Shown here: one piece after another, positions 1 through 11,545 of the stretch
How the letters are laid out: the number at the start of each line of letters is the position of its first letter
Numbering within the stretch: the first letter of the stretch is position 1
Assembly (NCBI RefSeq): GCF_000715075.1
Contig: NC_134089.1
Coordinates: 64,462,697-64,526,696 of the forward strand
DNA length: 64,000 bases
Reading direction: 5' to 3'
Source of the DNA: Nicotiana tabacum
Taxonomy: Eukaryota; Streptophyta; Magnoliopsida; Solanales; Solanaceae
Program-made: the position numbers and the translations under genes
Notes under the pieces: generated by a model
Seen by the model: the letters and a program-made list of their open reading frames with translations, nothing else
What the model was told of the DNA's origin: nothing
Database searches by the model: none

Positions 1-239
1 TTTGTTTGAAACAGGGATGGAAATTGTGTCCAAATCAAAACTTGGAAGTTTGAATTTTTTTTCAAGTGTCGTGCCCAAATTTTATCAGCACAAAGGCGGT
101 TTGAGAAGGGGAAAGGAAAATTTGTTTGATCCACAGGAACCCTCCATGAGGAAAAGCATGGTTCAGGGGCAAGGAATTTTGTTCGTTCCGCAGAGATCTT
201 CCAGGAAGAAAGCATGGCTCAGGTAAGTTCATTCTCGGC

Positions 240-740
240 TTTTCAGGAACCTCCTGGATAATGGAATTTAATTTAAAATTTTCAGGACCCTCCTAGATAA
301 TGGGATTTAATTTAAAATTTTCAAGACCCTCCTGGATAATGAGATTTAATTTAAAGTTCTCAGGACCCTCTTGGATAATGGGACTTAATTTAAAATTTTC
401 AGGGCCTTCATGGATAATGAGATTTAATTTTAAAAAAAGGTTCTCAGGACCCTCCGGGACAATGGGACTTAGTCAAAATTCAAAACATTCATAAGTAACA
501 AGATTTAGCATAAGCTCTACTTTGAGGAAATATAAGTTGGTTTTGAAGTTTTCATTCTTAGGACGAGACTCAATTGGAAATTTTCAGGACCCTCCTGGAT
601 AATGGGATTTAGTTTTAAGACTTTCATAGATAATAAGATTTAGCGGAAGTCATACCTTTAGAAAATATAATTTAGCTTTAAAACTATCATTTTACTAGGA
701 GTTTTCAGGACCCTCCTGGATAATGGGATCTAGCTTTCGA
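240..740 (+). repeat. Short tandem array, ~39-bp unit, E1 3' tail
   Basis: Six head-to-tail copies between 240 and 470 share TTTCAGGACCCTCCTGGATA followed by ATGGGATTTAATTTAAAAT. Two more degraded copies lie near 583 and 702 in diverged spacer. Open frames through this stretch are by-products of the repeat. The core CAGGACCCTCCTGGATAA resembles the core of the larger 49-bp array that follows. Confidence 0.85.
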
Positions 741-849
741 ATTCTTAGAGATATTGGGTAACATGATTCAATTAACACTCACAGATGTGCCCAGCTACCA
801 AACTGAGGCAGAAAACTCTCTTTGTTTTATCTATTCTATTGTAATCAGG

Positions 850-2890
850 CGCCCACCTAGAGAGCAAGGGAGAATAACACGAGTTTCAAGAATAGAAAGC
901 AGTTCAGGTTCAAGCAATCAGGCACCCACCTGGAGAAACAAGGGAAAACAATTCAAAGGAAAAGCAGTCGCAAGAGGAAGTAGTTCAAGTTCAAAATCAG
1001 GAGCACACCTGGAGAACAAAGGGAAAACAAATCAAGTTCCGAGGAAAAGCAATTCAAATATTGGTAATCAGGAGCCCACCTGGAGAACAAAGGGAAAAGA
1101 AATTCAAGTGTTGGTAATCAGGAGCCCACCTGGAGAACAAAGGAAAAACAACTCAAGTTTCAGAGGAAAGGAAAGCAATTCAAGTGTTGGCAATCAAGAG
1201 CCCACCTGGAGAACAAAGGGAAAAGCAATTCAAGTGTTGGTAATTAGGAGTCCACTTGGAGAACAAAAGGGAAAAACAATTCAAGTGTTGGAAATCAGGA
1301 GCCCACCTGGAGAACAAAGGGAAAGCAGTTCAAGTTTTGGAAATCAGGAGCCCACCTGGAGAACAAGGGGAAAACAGTTCAAGTTTTGGCAATCAAGCGC
1401 CCACCTAGAGAGAAAGGGAATACAATTCAAGTTTTGGCAATCAGGCGCCCACCTAGAGAGCAATGGAATACAATTAAAGTTTTGGCAATCAGGCGCCCAC
1501 CTGGAGAGCAAGGGAATACATTTAAAGTTTTGTCAATCAGGTGCCCACTTGGAGAATAAGGGAATACAGTTAAAGTATTGGAAATTAGGAGCCCACATGG
1601 AGAACAAAGGGAAAACAGTTCAAGTGTTGGAAATCAGGAGCCCACCTGGAGAACAAAGGGTAAGCAGTTCAAGTGAAAATCAGGAACCCACCTGGAGAAC
1701 AAAGGGAAAGCAATTCAAGTGTTGGAAATCAGGAGCCCACTGGAGAACAAAGGGAAAGCAGTTCAAGTGTTGGTAATCAGGAGACCACTTGGAGAACAAG
1801 GCAGAATAGCTCAAGTTTCAGGGAAAAGCGGGTCAAGTCCAGCAATCAGGAGCCCATCTGAAGAACAAGGGAAAACAGGTCAAGTTTCGAGGAAAAACAG
1901 TTAAAGTTTTGGCAATCAGGCACCCACCTGGAAAACAAAGGGAAGACAGTTCAAGTGTTGGAAATTAGGCGCCCACTTGGAGAAAAAAGGGAAAGCAACA
2001 ATTTTCAGAGGAGTCAGTTCGAGTTGGAAATCAGGCACCCACCTAGAGAACAAAGGGAAGACAGTTCAAATGTTGGAAATCAGGCACTCACCTGGAGAAC
2101 AAAGGGAAAGCAGCAGTTTTTAGAGGGGTCAGTTCGAGTTGGAAATCAGGCACCCACCTGGAGAACAAAGGGAAGACAGTTGAAGTTTTGGCAATCAGGC
2201 GCCCACCTGGAGAGCAAGGTAATACAGTTCAAGTTTTGGCAATCAGGCGCCCACCTGGATAGCAAGGGAACACAGTTAAAGTTTTGGAAATCAAGCACCC
2301 ACCTGGAGAGCAAGGGAATACGGTTAAAGCTTTGGAAATCAGGAGCTCGCCTGGAGAACAAAGAGAAACAGTTCAAGTCTCTAGGTAAAACGGTTCAAGT
2401 GTTGGAAATCAGGAGCCCACCTGAAGAACGAAGGGAAAATAGTTCAAGTGTTAGAAATCAGGAGCCCACTTGGAAAACAAAGGGAAGCAGTTCAAGTTTC
2501 AAGAGAAAACAATTCAAGTGTTGGAAATCAGGCGCTCACCTGGAGAACAAAGGGAAACAATTCAAGTCTCAAGGAAAAATAGTGCAAATGTTGGCAATCA
2601 GGAGCCCACCTGGAGAACAAAGGGAAAACGAGTCAAGGGAAAAGCAGTACAAGTGTTGGAAATCAGGAGCCCACCTAGAGAACAAAGGGAAAGAAGCAAT
2701 GTTCAAAGGAAGACGGTTCAAGTTTAGCAATCAGGAGCCCACCTGGAAAACAAAGGGAAAACGAGTCAAGTTTCGAGGGAAAAGCAGTACAAGGGTTGGT
2801 AATCAGGCGCCCACCTGGAGAGCAAAGGGAAAGCAACAATGTTTCGAGGGAAGACAGTTCGAGTATTGGCAATCAGGCGCCCACCTGAAG
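850..2890 (+). repeat. Large tandem array, ~49-bp unit, about 40 copies
   Basis: Units are mostly 48-50 bp with some of about 75 bp, built on CAGGAGCCCACCTGGAGAAC, then AAAGGGAAA and CAGTTCAAGTGTTGG. A subvariant with CAGGCGCCCACC and GCAAGGGAATAC clusters in two separate blocks (about 1390-1570 and 2180-2335). This suggests that a multi-unit block was duplicated inside the array. Long open frames exist in several phases and change product with phase, as expected from a repeat without stops. I do not treat them as genes. Confidence 0.9.
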
Positions 2891-3546
2891 AAAAAACAAG
2901 GGAATTCACTTCAGAATGCAATTCAAGTCAACAACAAAAGAAGCTCGCGGCAAGAATGTGAGTCAACAGTCCGAGGTGATCCACAGAAGTTAGTCACAAT
3001 CCTGAATAAAAAACGAAATGCAAGAAGTGAATCCAAATGCAGAAGTTGATGAAAGATGTGAACTGCTCAAGACATGGTTGAAGTCACAAGCACTACATGC
3101 CTGGTCTTGATCCGAAAAGCTAAAGAGGAACGAGCTAGCACCTGCAGCTAACAAGCGCCAAGATTCAAATCCAAAGTCTGCATGAAGAACCATTCAAGAC
3201 TCAAGATCAAGCTTCAGAAGACTTAGATAGGAATCTTGTAACTCGTAGTTGACAGGCTTAGTTAGTTTTTTTCATTTTTTGATTTTTGATGTAATAACAG
3301 GACCGCGGACCGGAACCTCGACGGAACGACACCTCGACCGACTCTCCACCTCGGTATACTCCATCATCTCACTCACTTCTGAACTACACGTGGCCTGATT
3401 CCTTTATAGACAAAGATATGTAGGCAGCTCAGATACCAGGACTCGGTTACATTCCCCTTTCTATTAGTTTTGGTCTCTTTAAATAAGGGTCGGATCAAAA
3501 AACCTGTCTAGTCGTTCTTTGTCTGAAAATACTTCGTATTGTTAGT
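2891..3546 (+). other. E1 tail between tandem array and polypurine tract
   Basis: Non-coding, about 650 bp. It contains one copy of the structured motif (3381-3424) and a short CG-rich stretch at 3300-3350. No coding domain seen. Confidence 0.6.
3381..3424 (+). other. Structured motif copy, E1
   Basis: Read on the element's sense strand. The outer stem is CTACA/TGTAG. The inner stem is CTTT/AAAG with a 6-nt loop. The conserved CTGATT lies on the 5' side of the internal loop and ATA on the 3' side. Confidence 0.6.
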
Positions 3547-3560
3547 CAAAGAGGGGCAGC
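3547..3560 (+). other. Polypurine tract of E1
   Basis: CAAAGAGGGGCAGC directly abuts the LTR start TGTAGACATG. The same string is found, in reverse complement, beside the 3' LTRs of the two minus-strand Ogre-type elements. This is the expected site of plus-strand DNA priming. Confidence 0.85.
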
Positions 3561-5757
3561 TGTAGACATGTGATTTTTGACCCTCCCCAAGATATTACAC
3601 AATTTAGCATGTAAATATTTAATTTAGGCCTAATATTGCTATTTCAACTAATTTTGACTCTTTTACTTTATTTTATTACAAGAAAATGAAAATTACAAAA
3701 AAAAATAGTTTCACTAATGTTTTGTAGTCATTTTTAATCTTGAAAAATACCAAAAATAGTTTTGTGTTAATGGTCAGTCTTATTTTAATAGTTATTTTAC
3801 TTAAGTAGGACTAATTAATAAATGAGGTCGTATTTTAGTCTCGTTCGCGGAGAAAGAATAAAACTTGGGCTCGAGCAACCCATTTTTGGCCTAATTTTGG
3901 ACTTAGCCCATAATTCCCAAGCCCATAATTCCTAGGCCCATACCCCTTAATCTAAAAAACCCTACAAAATACCTAGACTCTAACACCTATAAAGACAACA
4001 ATTAGCCGATATACACTTGAGAAAAAAGAGCCGGAAAAGACAACAAAAAATGAAAAGGAAATGACCTAGGGAAAAGAGAAAGAGCGCCGCAATACACAAA
4101 CCTCCCAACCCCCCTGAACCTTATCGATCGTCTTCTTCAAGAAGACGTAAGGGGATCAGCCATTTTTAAATATAAAAAACACACCCTAATCATCTCCTTC
4201 TTCAAGCTAACACACAAAAAAGAAGGAACCATCTCCCCCTCAACCCAGAGCCATCACACACGCGAACCCCATATCCAGCCGACCCTACACCACTTTCCTC
4301 CACGTCTGCCATATCCGACGAGCTCCATCGACGCACACAAAAGGAAAACGGGGACGGGAACGAAGCGAAAACAGAGGGGAAAGTAACGGGTTTGTAACAC
4401 CTTAAAATTGGCGCAAAAATGATTGTAGACCACCCCCTAAACAGTCCAAAACAATCAAATACAGTCAATGTTAAGTGAGGTCTCCGTTCAAACTTCGGCA
4501 AGGTTTTTCCGGCGAGTTTTCTATTTCAAACTACAGCTATTGTCATTTTTGTTTTCTCCCAGTTGTTGCGTGAGTTTAGTAGGTTTGAGTCTCTTAAGAA
4601 GTTCATTTGTTAAATCTGTCCAAAGCTCCGTTCGTTTGTTGCTCGTTCCGAGGTTGGAGATTTCCGGCGAGGCTTTTCGTTTGAGGACGAGTTGCCGGTC
4701 CTGTTCGAATTTTCTTTTCCGGTGTGGTTGTGGCTGTTAAAGTTATGGGAGTCCTTGATATCCCATTTCACCTAGGGAGACAGGTCAGTAACTTGGATTC
4801 TGTTTTCTTACTTTGCCCGGAAGTTTGGCTATATAATAAAAGTGTGTTAAAATATCAGTTAATCTCTTGCTTGGTAGCCAATTTGAGAATGCAATGCATG
4901 GTTCCATCTTTCTCCTTGTGTTGGTAGCTTACTATTAATTAAGTTATTTTTATATAAGTGTAAATGGAATGTGATCATATATCTATTTGTCTGTAGACCA
5001 TGCAAATGTGCCATTTTTTGTAGACTATTTTTAGTTTGTTCCCATTTATTTGAGAAAATGATGCCTCAGATTCGTTTGGCTAGTAATCACTTCTTTGGAT
5101 TAAAGTTATTTCTCTCTTTAAATGATTCACTGTCTTCTCAATATATAGACGTGAAAATTGTCTTTGAGGGTTGCGTGTGTAATCTTCAATCATGCCAAGA
5201 AATGATTTACTAAATTATCATAGCTACGGGTACGGTTCCCGTGACATAGTTGTGATTTGTAATTTCTAAAATTTGGGTGTGCATTTTATGTGACCCGACT
5301 TTAATTTCCAACAAGGTTAAATAGAACGTGTCATGAACCACGGGTGCATTTCATGTAGCGTGGCTTACGATGTGTTTTAAATAACCTTGAATTTTTTCCA
5401 AAATATTAAAAGCAGCTAAAAAGTTAAAAATTCACAATAGGTTTAAAACGTGTAAAATATCAGATAATTAGGCCAATAATAATAGTTGAGCGACCGTGCT
5501 AAAACCACGGAACCCGAGAATGCCTAACACCTTCTCCCGGGTTAACAAAATTCCTTACCTGGATTTCTGTGTTCGCGGACTATAAAACAGAGTCAATCTT
5601 TCCTTGATTCGGGATTTAAATCGGTGACTTGGGACACCATAAATTATCCCAAGTGACGACTCTGAATTTTAAATAAATAATCTCATTTCGATTATCACTT
5701 AAATTGGAAAAAACTCCCTTATACCTCTTTCGAGGGGTAGGAAAAGGAGGTGTGACA
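3561..5757 (+). repeat. 3' LTR of E1 (2.2 kb)
   Basis: Starts TGTAGACATG right after the polypurine tract and ends AGGTGTGACA. A TATA-like CTATAAAG lies near 3987. The last 300 bp (GCGACCGTGCTA, CTTCTCCCGGGTTAAC, GGTGACTTGGGACACC and AAAAGGAGGTGTGACA) are the reverse complement of the first 300 bp of the + strand image of the inner and outer LTRs. The three elements are therefore related, although this LTR is only half as long. The 5-bp target duplication cannot be tested because the 5' end is off-window. The following ATAAG is the candidate. Confidence 0.85.
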
Positions 5758-6692
5758 ATAAGATCAATATGCCTTCGGTTAATATCATGAAATAAACTTT
5801 ATCAACATACGTATTTTCTGAGACCCCATGAACAGACGATATAATAATAGGACACATGGAGAATCAAGAACATAGGCACCCCAAGCACTTCTAAGAATAG
5901 AGTCATTTGTGAAAGTTTCGTGTTTACTTATTTCGTTTGTATCATATGGATCATGACAAAAGAAAGAAGGAAGTGCATTAAATACCTTTGCAATCTTCTC
6001 CCCAATCGTCAATCAAGCTCAATATGATCTCTATAAGGAGTAAACCGACTCCGTCGTCATCATATAAGTGTTGTAACTCTCATTTCAAAATCAATATTCT
6101 GCAAGAAAACAGACATCACCTCCCTTATTTTTACTACATCCCATAAGTTACTAAAAGTCACAAAACAACCCAAACAACAACAATATAATTCACAATAAGC
6201 TCTTCGATTACTTCAATAACCATTTTAAGCGGCAAACTCGATTTATGATTAATAAAATATAGTTTGAATCCAATTCCTTTTAGCTCACTATGCTTAGGTT
6301 GAAGCCTTCTTCCTTATTTCCTCAGCTAGTCTTTCGTTGTAGTACTTAGGGGAGACCCTCTGACTTTTGTAAAGCTACAAGCTTATTACATCATATACCT
6401 GACGAAATTTTTGATGTTCTTGCTTGCCTATTATTATCCATAGTCTCATCTCAAAGTGGATGTTATAACATTCCAAACTTATCGACTTTCGATGAAACTT
6501 ATTTTCTTTAATATGTTTAGCTTTTAAGCCTTTCAACCCTCTTCGTACTTGTTATCAATGATCTTAAAGATTTGTAACCTCTAAGGTAACATGATTAACT
6601 TACTTTATGTACTTTCAAAGACAATCTCATTTCTGAGTTTACATCAATTGACTTACGACATACTCTCACGTACGAAAATATGGGGTGTAACA
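5758..6692 (-). repeat. LTR fragment of an older Ty3-type element, probably Tekay/Del
   Basis: On the minus strand it begins TGTTACACCCCATATTTTCG, followed by TACGTGAGAG, a start I associate with Solanaceae Tekay/Del LTRs. It runs to 5758, where the E1 LTR interrupts it. The rest of the older LTR should lie left of E1, outside the window. Open frames here carry no recognisable domain. The family name is from memory of similar sequences and unverified. Confidence 0.45.
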
Positions 6693-8465
6693 ACTAACCA
6701 ACAAATTAGATAAGTCAAGTGATTATATCAACACGAAAAATACAATAGGAGAAACGTTAATCCCATAACCTTGAAATATTCTCATCTCATTGAATTCCTC
6801 CTAAGTGTTTATTTGTTCTATTTGCGATCTTATTTTTCTTGCTTGCTTATTAGTTTAGCTCATAGTGATTTAATTATAAACATCACAATCATCTTCTTCA
6901 CATTCACTTGAGCAACAAATAGATAAATAGCTTAGATTCGAAAATAGTTGATCATAAATCCTCATGGGAACAATATTTTTTTATCAATTTATTGCTTGTG
7001 GACCGTGTATACTTGCGTGTGCGTTTAGACCCAACAAAGTGTAATATTGTTTACAAGAAAATTTGAGATTTGTACTTTTTTCTTGCCACGCCCCAAGCTT
7101 GGGTGAGGCAGACCGGCACCTTGTGCCTTAACTTGATCAAGCAAACAAACCTGTCATATCACTTATACCAATCATATAAACTCGGAACATCTATAAAAAA
7201 GATAACAACATGCTTCTATAAAGAACTATCTGTATATAATTAAAATTGAGGGTCTAAATACAAAAGACTAAAACATAACTCATCTGAAAACTGAGTAGTA
7301 GCTTCTATACATATCTGAAAGCCTCACCATATGCCTATGAATCCTCTAGGATAGTCAAAACTAGACGTGTCGGTACAGGGCCCCAACTTATCCAAAACAT
7401 CTGTGTACATAACAAAACTCTAGACTCGACTCTAGGTAGTAAGTGGGTCTCACCGACGGCATAAAATGGTTGTCGTCAGAATTTCACAAACACCATTTTT
7501 TTGGCGATTTTTTTTTTGGCGACATATTTTTATCCCGATGTAAGTGTGTTTTGTTATATATATAAATTTTTCTTGAAAGTGTAATTTATGAGTGGGAGGA
7601 AGAGCAAAAGAAATAAAAATGAATATAAGCTGAGAAAACTTTTTCCAGTTAAAATTTCAATATATTATTTTTTTCCGGCATGGGAAGGTTTTTCGATGAT
7701 GAACCCCTTTTTCCCTCCAAATCTGAGTGTATTTTGCTTTGCTTATGAATAGATCTTTTTGAGAGTTTAATTTGTGTGTGAAAAGAAAAAATGAAAGAAA
7801 AACAGTTAGACAAAGTCGCCGGTGAATGAATATCCGCCGGAATTAGAGAAGAAACGAAAAAAAAGTAAAAAAAAAAAGAAAAAGAAAAAGGAAAAAAAAG
7901 TAAGAAAAAATGGTAAAAAAGAATAAAAAACAATATGAAAATCGTTTTTTCTTGCTTCTCACTCTCCTTTGGGAGAGTGAAATACACACACTCTGCCATG
8001 TCAGCGTTAAGGGTGCAAATAATTCCATTTAAAATAAGTTTAGAGGGGTAATAGGATTCCCGCAAAAGAAAAAGTATGTAGTTGAAAATCCGGATATAGG
8101 CCAGGGGTATTTATGCATTTTTCCTACTAATTATTTGTTATTTGTTAAACTTTTCCTCAAGTCCCCATTAATGTTCTCAAAAGTTTGACCCTTCACTGAA
8201 TAATATTTATATACCACAAATTATTTTGTTTGTGAAAATGATATAAAAAAGTTCCTATAGCTATTATTATTTCTATCTTTAAAATTCTATAGGCATGTGA
8301 TATTCAAGCTTGTTTTTCTCAAAGTATAACGGTCATAAAAAGTCTGAAACAGAAATTGCTGATCATTTTCAATAAAAAAGAAGATATTTTTTCCTTCAAT
8401 TTTTATTTTGTAACTAAAAACATTTTAAAGTAAATTTTTTTGTAATATGTAAAAAAACTTAATTG
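6693..8465. other. Eroded intergenic and repeat sequence
   Basis: No gene seen. 7079-7446 starts CCACGCCCCAAGCTTGGG and ends near a GTGGGTCTCACCG string, and looks like a degraded LTR remnant. 7650-8070 is A/T-homopolymer rich. Its minus-strand open frames encode long Phe runs of low complexity, not a protein family. Confidence 0.4.
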
Positions 8466-8504
8466 ATATGGAATCACGCGCAACGCGCGTTCCCAGAAAC
8501 TAGT
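8466..8504 (+). mobile_element. Possible Helitron 3' terminus
   Basis: A GC-rich hairpin, ACGCGC-AAC-GCGCGT (8476-8490), is followed 9 nt later by CTAG (8500-8503) and a T. A short hairpin about 10 nt before a CTRR end, with insertion before T, is the Helitron 3' signature. The matching 5' TC end was not found and no helicase is present, so this would be a non-autonomous or truncated copy. Confidence 0.45.
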
Positions 8505-8658
8505 TAACAATTAAATTCGAAAATAGTCATTTGATAAAGACACATGCATATTTACGGGATCAACCTTATAAATCTTAATTTAAGTGTCACCACTTTAATA
8601 TTCATACATGTGAAGCTAGATGTTGCTCTTATTATTGCAGACAGTTAATATATATTTT

Positions 8659-10994
8659 AGGAAAAAATACATAAGTTGCTTCCTCAATTTGTAAGGAAAA
8701 ATGAGTTTCCATCTCAACCTTACGGTTGTCCTTTTTCCATCCTATAATTGTTCATATTGAATTTAATTCCTCCTTAAATATACATAACCAATCTTGTGAA
8801 GAGTAGTGTTTTACACATTTGCCCCGTCAACAGCCACATTAGAACTATGTCATAGTCAAATGCTTTTTTTTAATAGTTATATTCCTTTTTAATGTCCCCC
8901 CCCCCTTACTTTTTCTTACACAAATTTCTCCCCCCGCCCTGCCCCCAAACACGATATAGGGCTACTTATCGGGCGGATTGGGTGGTTATTTACTCTTAAT
9001 GGTTTGGCTTAACGGTTGACTTTTAAATGTATTAATCCGTTAGCCACCTGATAAAATATCGGGCGGATTGATATCGGTTTAGCTCTTATCGAGCGGTTAT
9101 CAGGCGGTTTATCGGCCTAGCATACATATTCACAAATCGAAATTACACCAGACATACATGTCTGTTAAAAAGAAGTAATGATCCAGCAACATTATGTCAT
9201 TCAATGTTTATCCAGTGATTATCCTCAACTACGTACTGAAGTTATTCAAATGTTTATCCAGTGATTATCCCACATATTTTAAGTTCACCATTACACCATT
9301 TTAGGTTTTCATCTTTTGGTTCACTTCAAAGCAACTTACTTCTAAAAGGTTGAAACTGAGAACATTCTCATGTTTCATCATTTTATAAAATGTGAACTGT
9401 ATACAACAAATGCAAGAAAAATATTTAACTTGAGAAGTTGTGATTCCAGCAATTTATTATCTTAAAGCATCTGAAATAGAAAATTAAATTTTACAATAGG
9501 AGAGATAGAATCCAAAATGCATCAGTTAATATGCCGAAAATGTAAATCATGCGAGACGAAGGAGCTAGTTTGCCATTAAGGAACTTGGGCAGAAAAGGAA
9601 ATAGCATACTCCATGTGTCCCAATTTATGCAAAGAAGTTCACATTTATGTAAGGAGTACAGATTACAAAGATCAAAACACCTAATTTTCTATGCAAATTC
9701 AGATGTGGATTATCTACAATTTTTAAATAAATACCCAAATAAACATATCAATTAACAAGTTACCATAACTAATAATTCCACATATTTACAAGTTTGTAGA
9801 AAATCATAGTCAACAAAGAAAAATATTTACTCCCCAAACAGTAAATTCCGTCACATAAAATAGCAAAGGGATTGCATAATCTTTTGTCTTGCACGTAAAA
9901 ATTTTTCAGTTCTAGAAACAACAGCATTCAAATAAACAACCATAATATTCAGTTGGTGTGGTGGTGGCTGGTGGAAGTCGACGAGGACTGGTGTGGTGGT
10001 TGTTGGTTTAGGCATTAGGGTTTCTAGGAATTAGGTTTAGGCATTTGGGAATTGGGACCTTAGGTGCGTAACGTTAGTCTTAGACAGACAGAGTACTGGA
10101 AACTAAAGTCAAGGGTTTTTGTCTTTTTTTATATTTAATATATATAAATAAAAATAAATTATATATATATATATATATTCTTAACGGGTAACGGATTATC
10201 CGTTATAAAAATTGAATAATCTGCCCTCAAACCGATAAGCCGTTAATAAAAAAATCTCAATCCGTTCCCCGTCCGTTAAGTCGTTAACGTGTTAGCAGTA
10301 AGCCATTAAACTTCGGTTTGGTTCGATTTTCGATTTCGGATTAGTTTTGAACACCCCTAACACGACATATAGTCTGCGTTGCTGCCATCTCCATATTTCC
10401 CAGCAAGCGAAGAAGAAAAACCCATAAAACGATCAAATAGTGTTGTTATTTGAGTTTGAATTGAAGTATAGTTACTTAAATTGTTGGACCACCATAGCAG
10501 GCCCCAAAACACCTTTCCACGAACAAAAACACAGGTTTCACCATAGACAGACCCAACAAAAGGACCCAACAGAACACTCATTTTCATTCCTTTTTTCTCC
10601 CTGTTCTGGTTAATATTGAATAGCAGTATGAATTAAGAAAATATTCCCTATAGAGTTGATTAGCTTTTGATTTTATAGAAAAGACAGTAAAGAGGGTCAC
10701 TTAGGTGATAGAAGAAGAAATGATGGAGAGAGTGAGAGGAGAAATTTGGAGAAGAAGCAAAGTAAAAGAAGAGGAGTTTACTAAAAAGAGAGAGAAGGAG
10801 CCAAGAAAGTCTGACAAGTTGGAAAATTAAGCTTGTTTTAAGGCTTTTTGGCATTTTACGCGCTTGAGAGAGTATTCAATTGCTGTACCACATCATCATT
10901 TAAGTGAGAATTAAATTCAGTATGAATAAGAAAGGTTGAGATGGAAGCTCATTTTTCTGGACAAGTTTAGAGTGCTATCTTATTTATTTTCCCT
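8659..10994. mobile_element. Terminal-inverted-repeat transposon, split by a hAT insertion
   Basis: The left end (AGGAAAAAATACATAAG, then AAAAATGAGTTTCCATCTCA) matches the reverse complement of the right end (AGGGAAAATAAATAAG, then AAAAATGAGCTTCCATCTCA) over about 65 bp at roughly 80% identity. Both ends are flanked by ATATTTT (8652-8658 and 10995-11001), a 7-bp candidate target duplication in AT-rich DNA. Without the inner hAT the element would be about 0.92 kb. No transposase is visible. Superfamily is unassigned; long inverted repeats would suit a Mutator-like MITE. Confidence 0.55.
8957..10359. mobile_element. hAT-like non-autonomous element, 1.4 kb
   Basis: The ends are TAGGGCTACTTATC on the left and TAGGGGTGTTCAAAAC on the right (read inward). 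Flanking 8-bp sequences are ACACGATA (8949-8956) and ACACGACA (10360-10367), 7 of 8 identical, the size expected for hAT. Subterminal regions repeat ATCGG, AACGG and CCGTTA strings on both strands. No transposase coding region remains. It lies inside the larger inverted-repeat element. Confidence 0.6.
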
Positions 10995-11001
10995 ATATTT
11001 T

Positions 11002-11545
11002 ATTTGTTATGTTTGATATTGTCCTTGGGAGTAAGTGTTATCCTAGGATTTTAATGACGAGAGAATAAATTCTTTTAGTGAATATACTTCTGTTTTGCCT
11101 GTGAAGAGGATGACTTTATTTAATTTCGGAACGATTACCTTTTGTTTTGCCTGTGAAGAGGATGGCTTTAGTTTTAAAACCAAACGGCGCTTAAACTTTT
11201 GAAGAAATTTCAAACTCATTGCCTTGACTAACACTTTGAGAAGTCATTCTTTCCAAGAGATCATCAATTTAGCTGTTGATAGAAGTGCACAATCTTACAA
11301 TCAAATGATAATATGATCTAAACAAACCAAGAAAACAAAAGGAAAAGAAAGAATTGTGAAATTTCAGAGAGTGCCAATTAGCCCACTATAATGCCTAAAT
11401 AGAAAACAAATCAGCAAATGCACTCTTTCAGCAGCTGCATACAGTCACACGTAAGGCTGAATTCAAGAACCTTAGGAGGCACAAATGCTGTTGAATTGGA
11501 TGAATATCTCACGACTTACAAGTTGTAACTCAGAGGTCCAAGGAA
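11002..11545 (-). other. 3' flank and probable 3' UTR of the receptor kinase gene
   Basis: AT-rich, no open frame of note. The part next to the stop codon at 11546 is presumably 3' UTR. No convincing polyadenylation signal was assigned. Confidence 0.4.

Larger units (their letters stand above)
1..5757 (+). mobile_element. E1: 3' part of a Tat/Ogre-type Ty3 retrotransposon
   Basis: The 5' end and coding region lie left of the window. What is visible is a long non-coding 3' tail with two tandem arrays (240-740 and 850-2890), the polypurine tract CAAAGAGGGGCAGC (3547-3560) and a 3' LTR (3561-5757). The tract is identical to those of the two minus-strand Ogre-type elements further right. The LTR end, read in reverse, begins TGTCACACCTCC like theirs. 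Long 3' tails rich in tandem repeats between integrase and LTR are known for Tat/Ogre elements. No coding domain is visible, so the lineage rests on termini, tract and tail. Confidence 0.8.

Noticed and set aside
754..3049. Long plus-strand open frames of 340 and 364 codons as protein genes
   Set aside because: They read the 49-bp tandem array. Similar frames exist in other phases and one on the opposite strand, and the peptides are just repeated units with no domain.
7649..8065. 138-codon minus-strand frame as a membrane protein
   Set aside because: The hydrophobic part is a Phe-rich translation of A-runs. No homologous domain, no initiation context.
10357..10587. 76-codon minus-strand frame beside the hAT right end
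   Set aside because: It overlaps the transposon boundary and has no recognisable domain or splice context.
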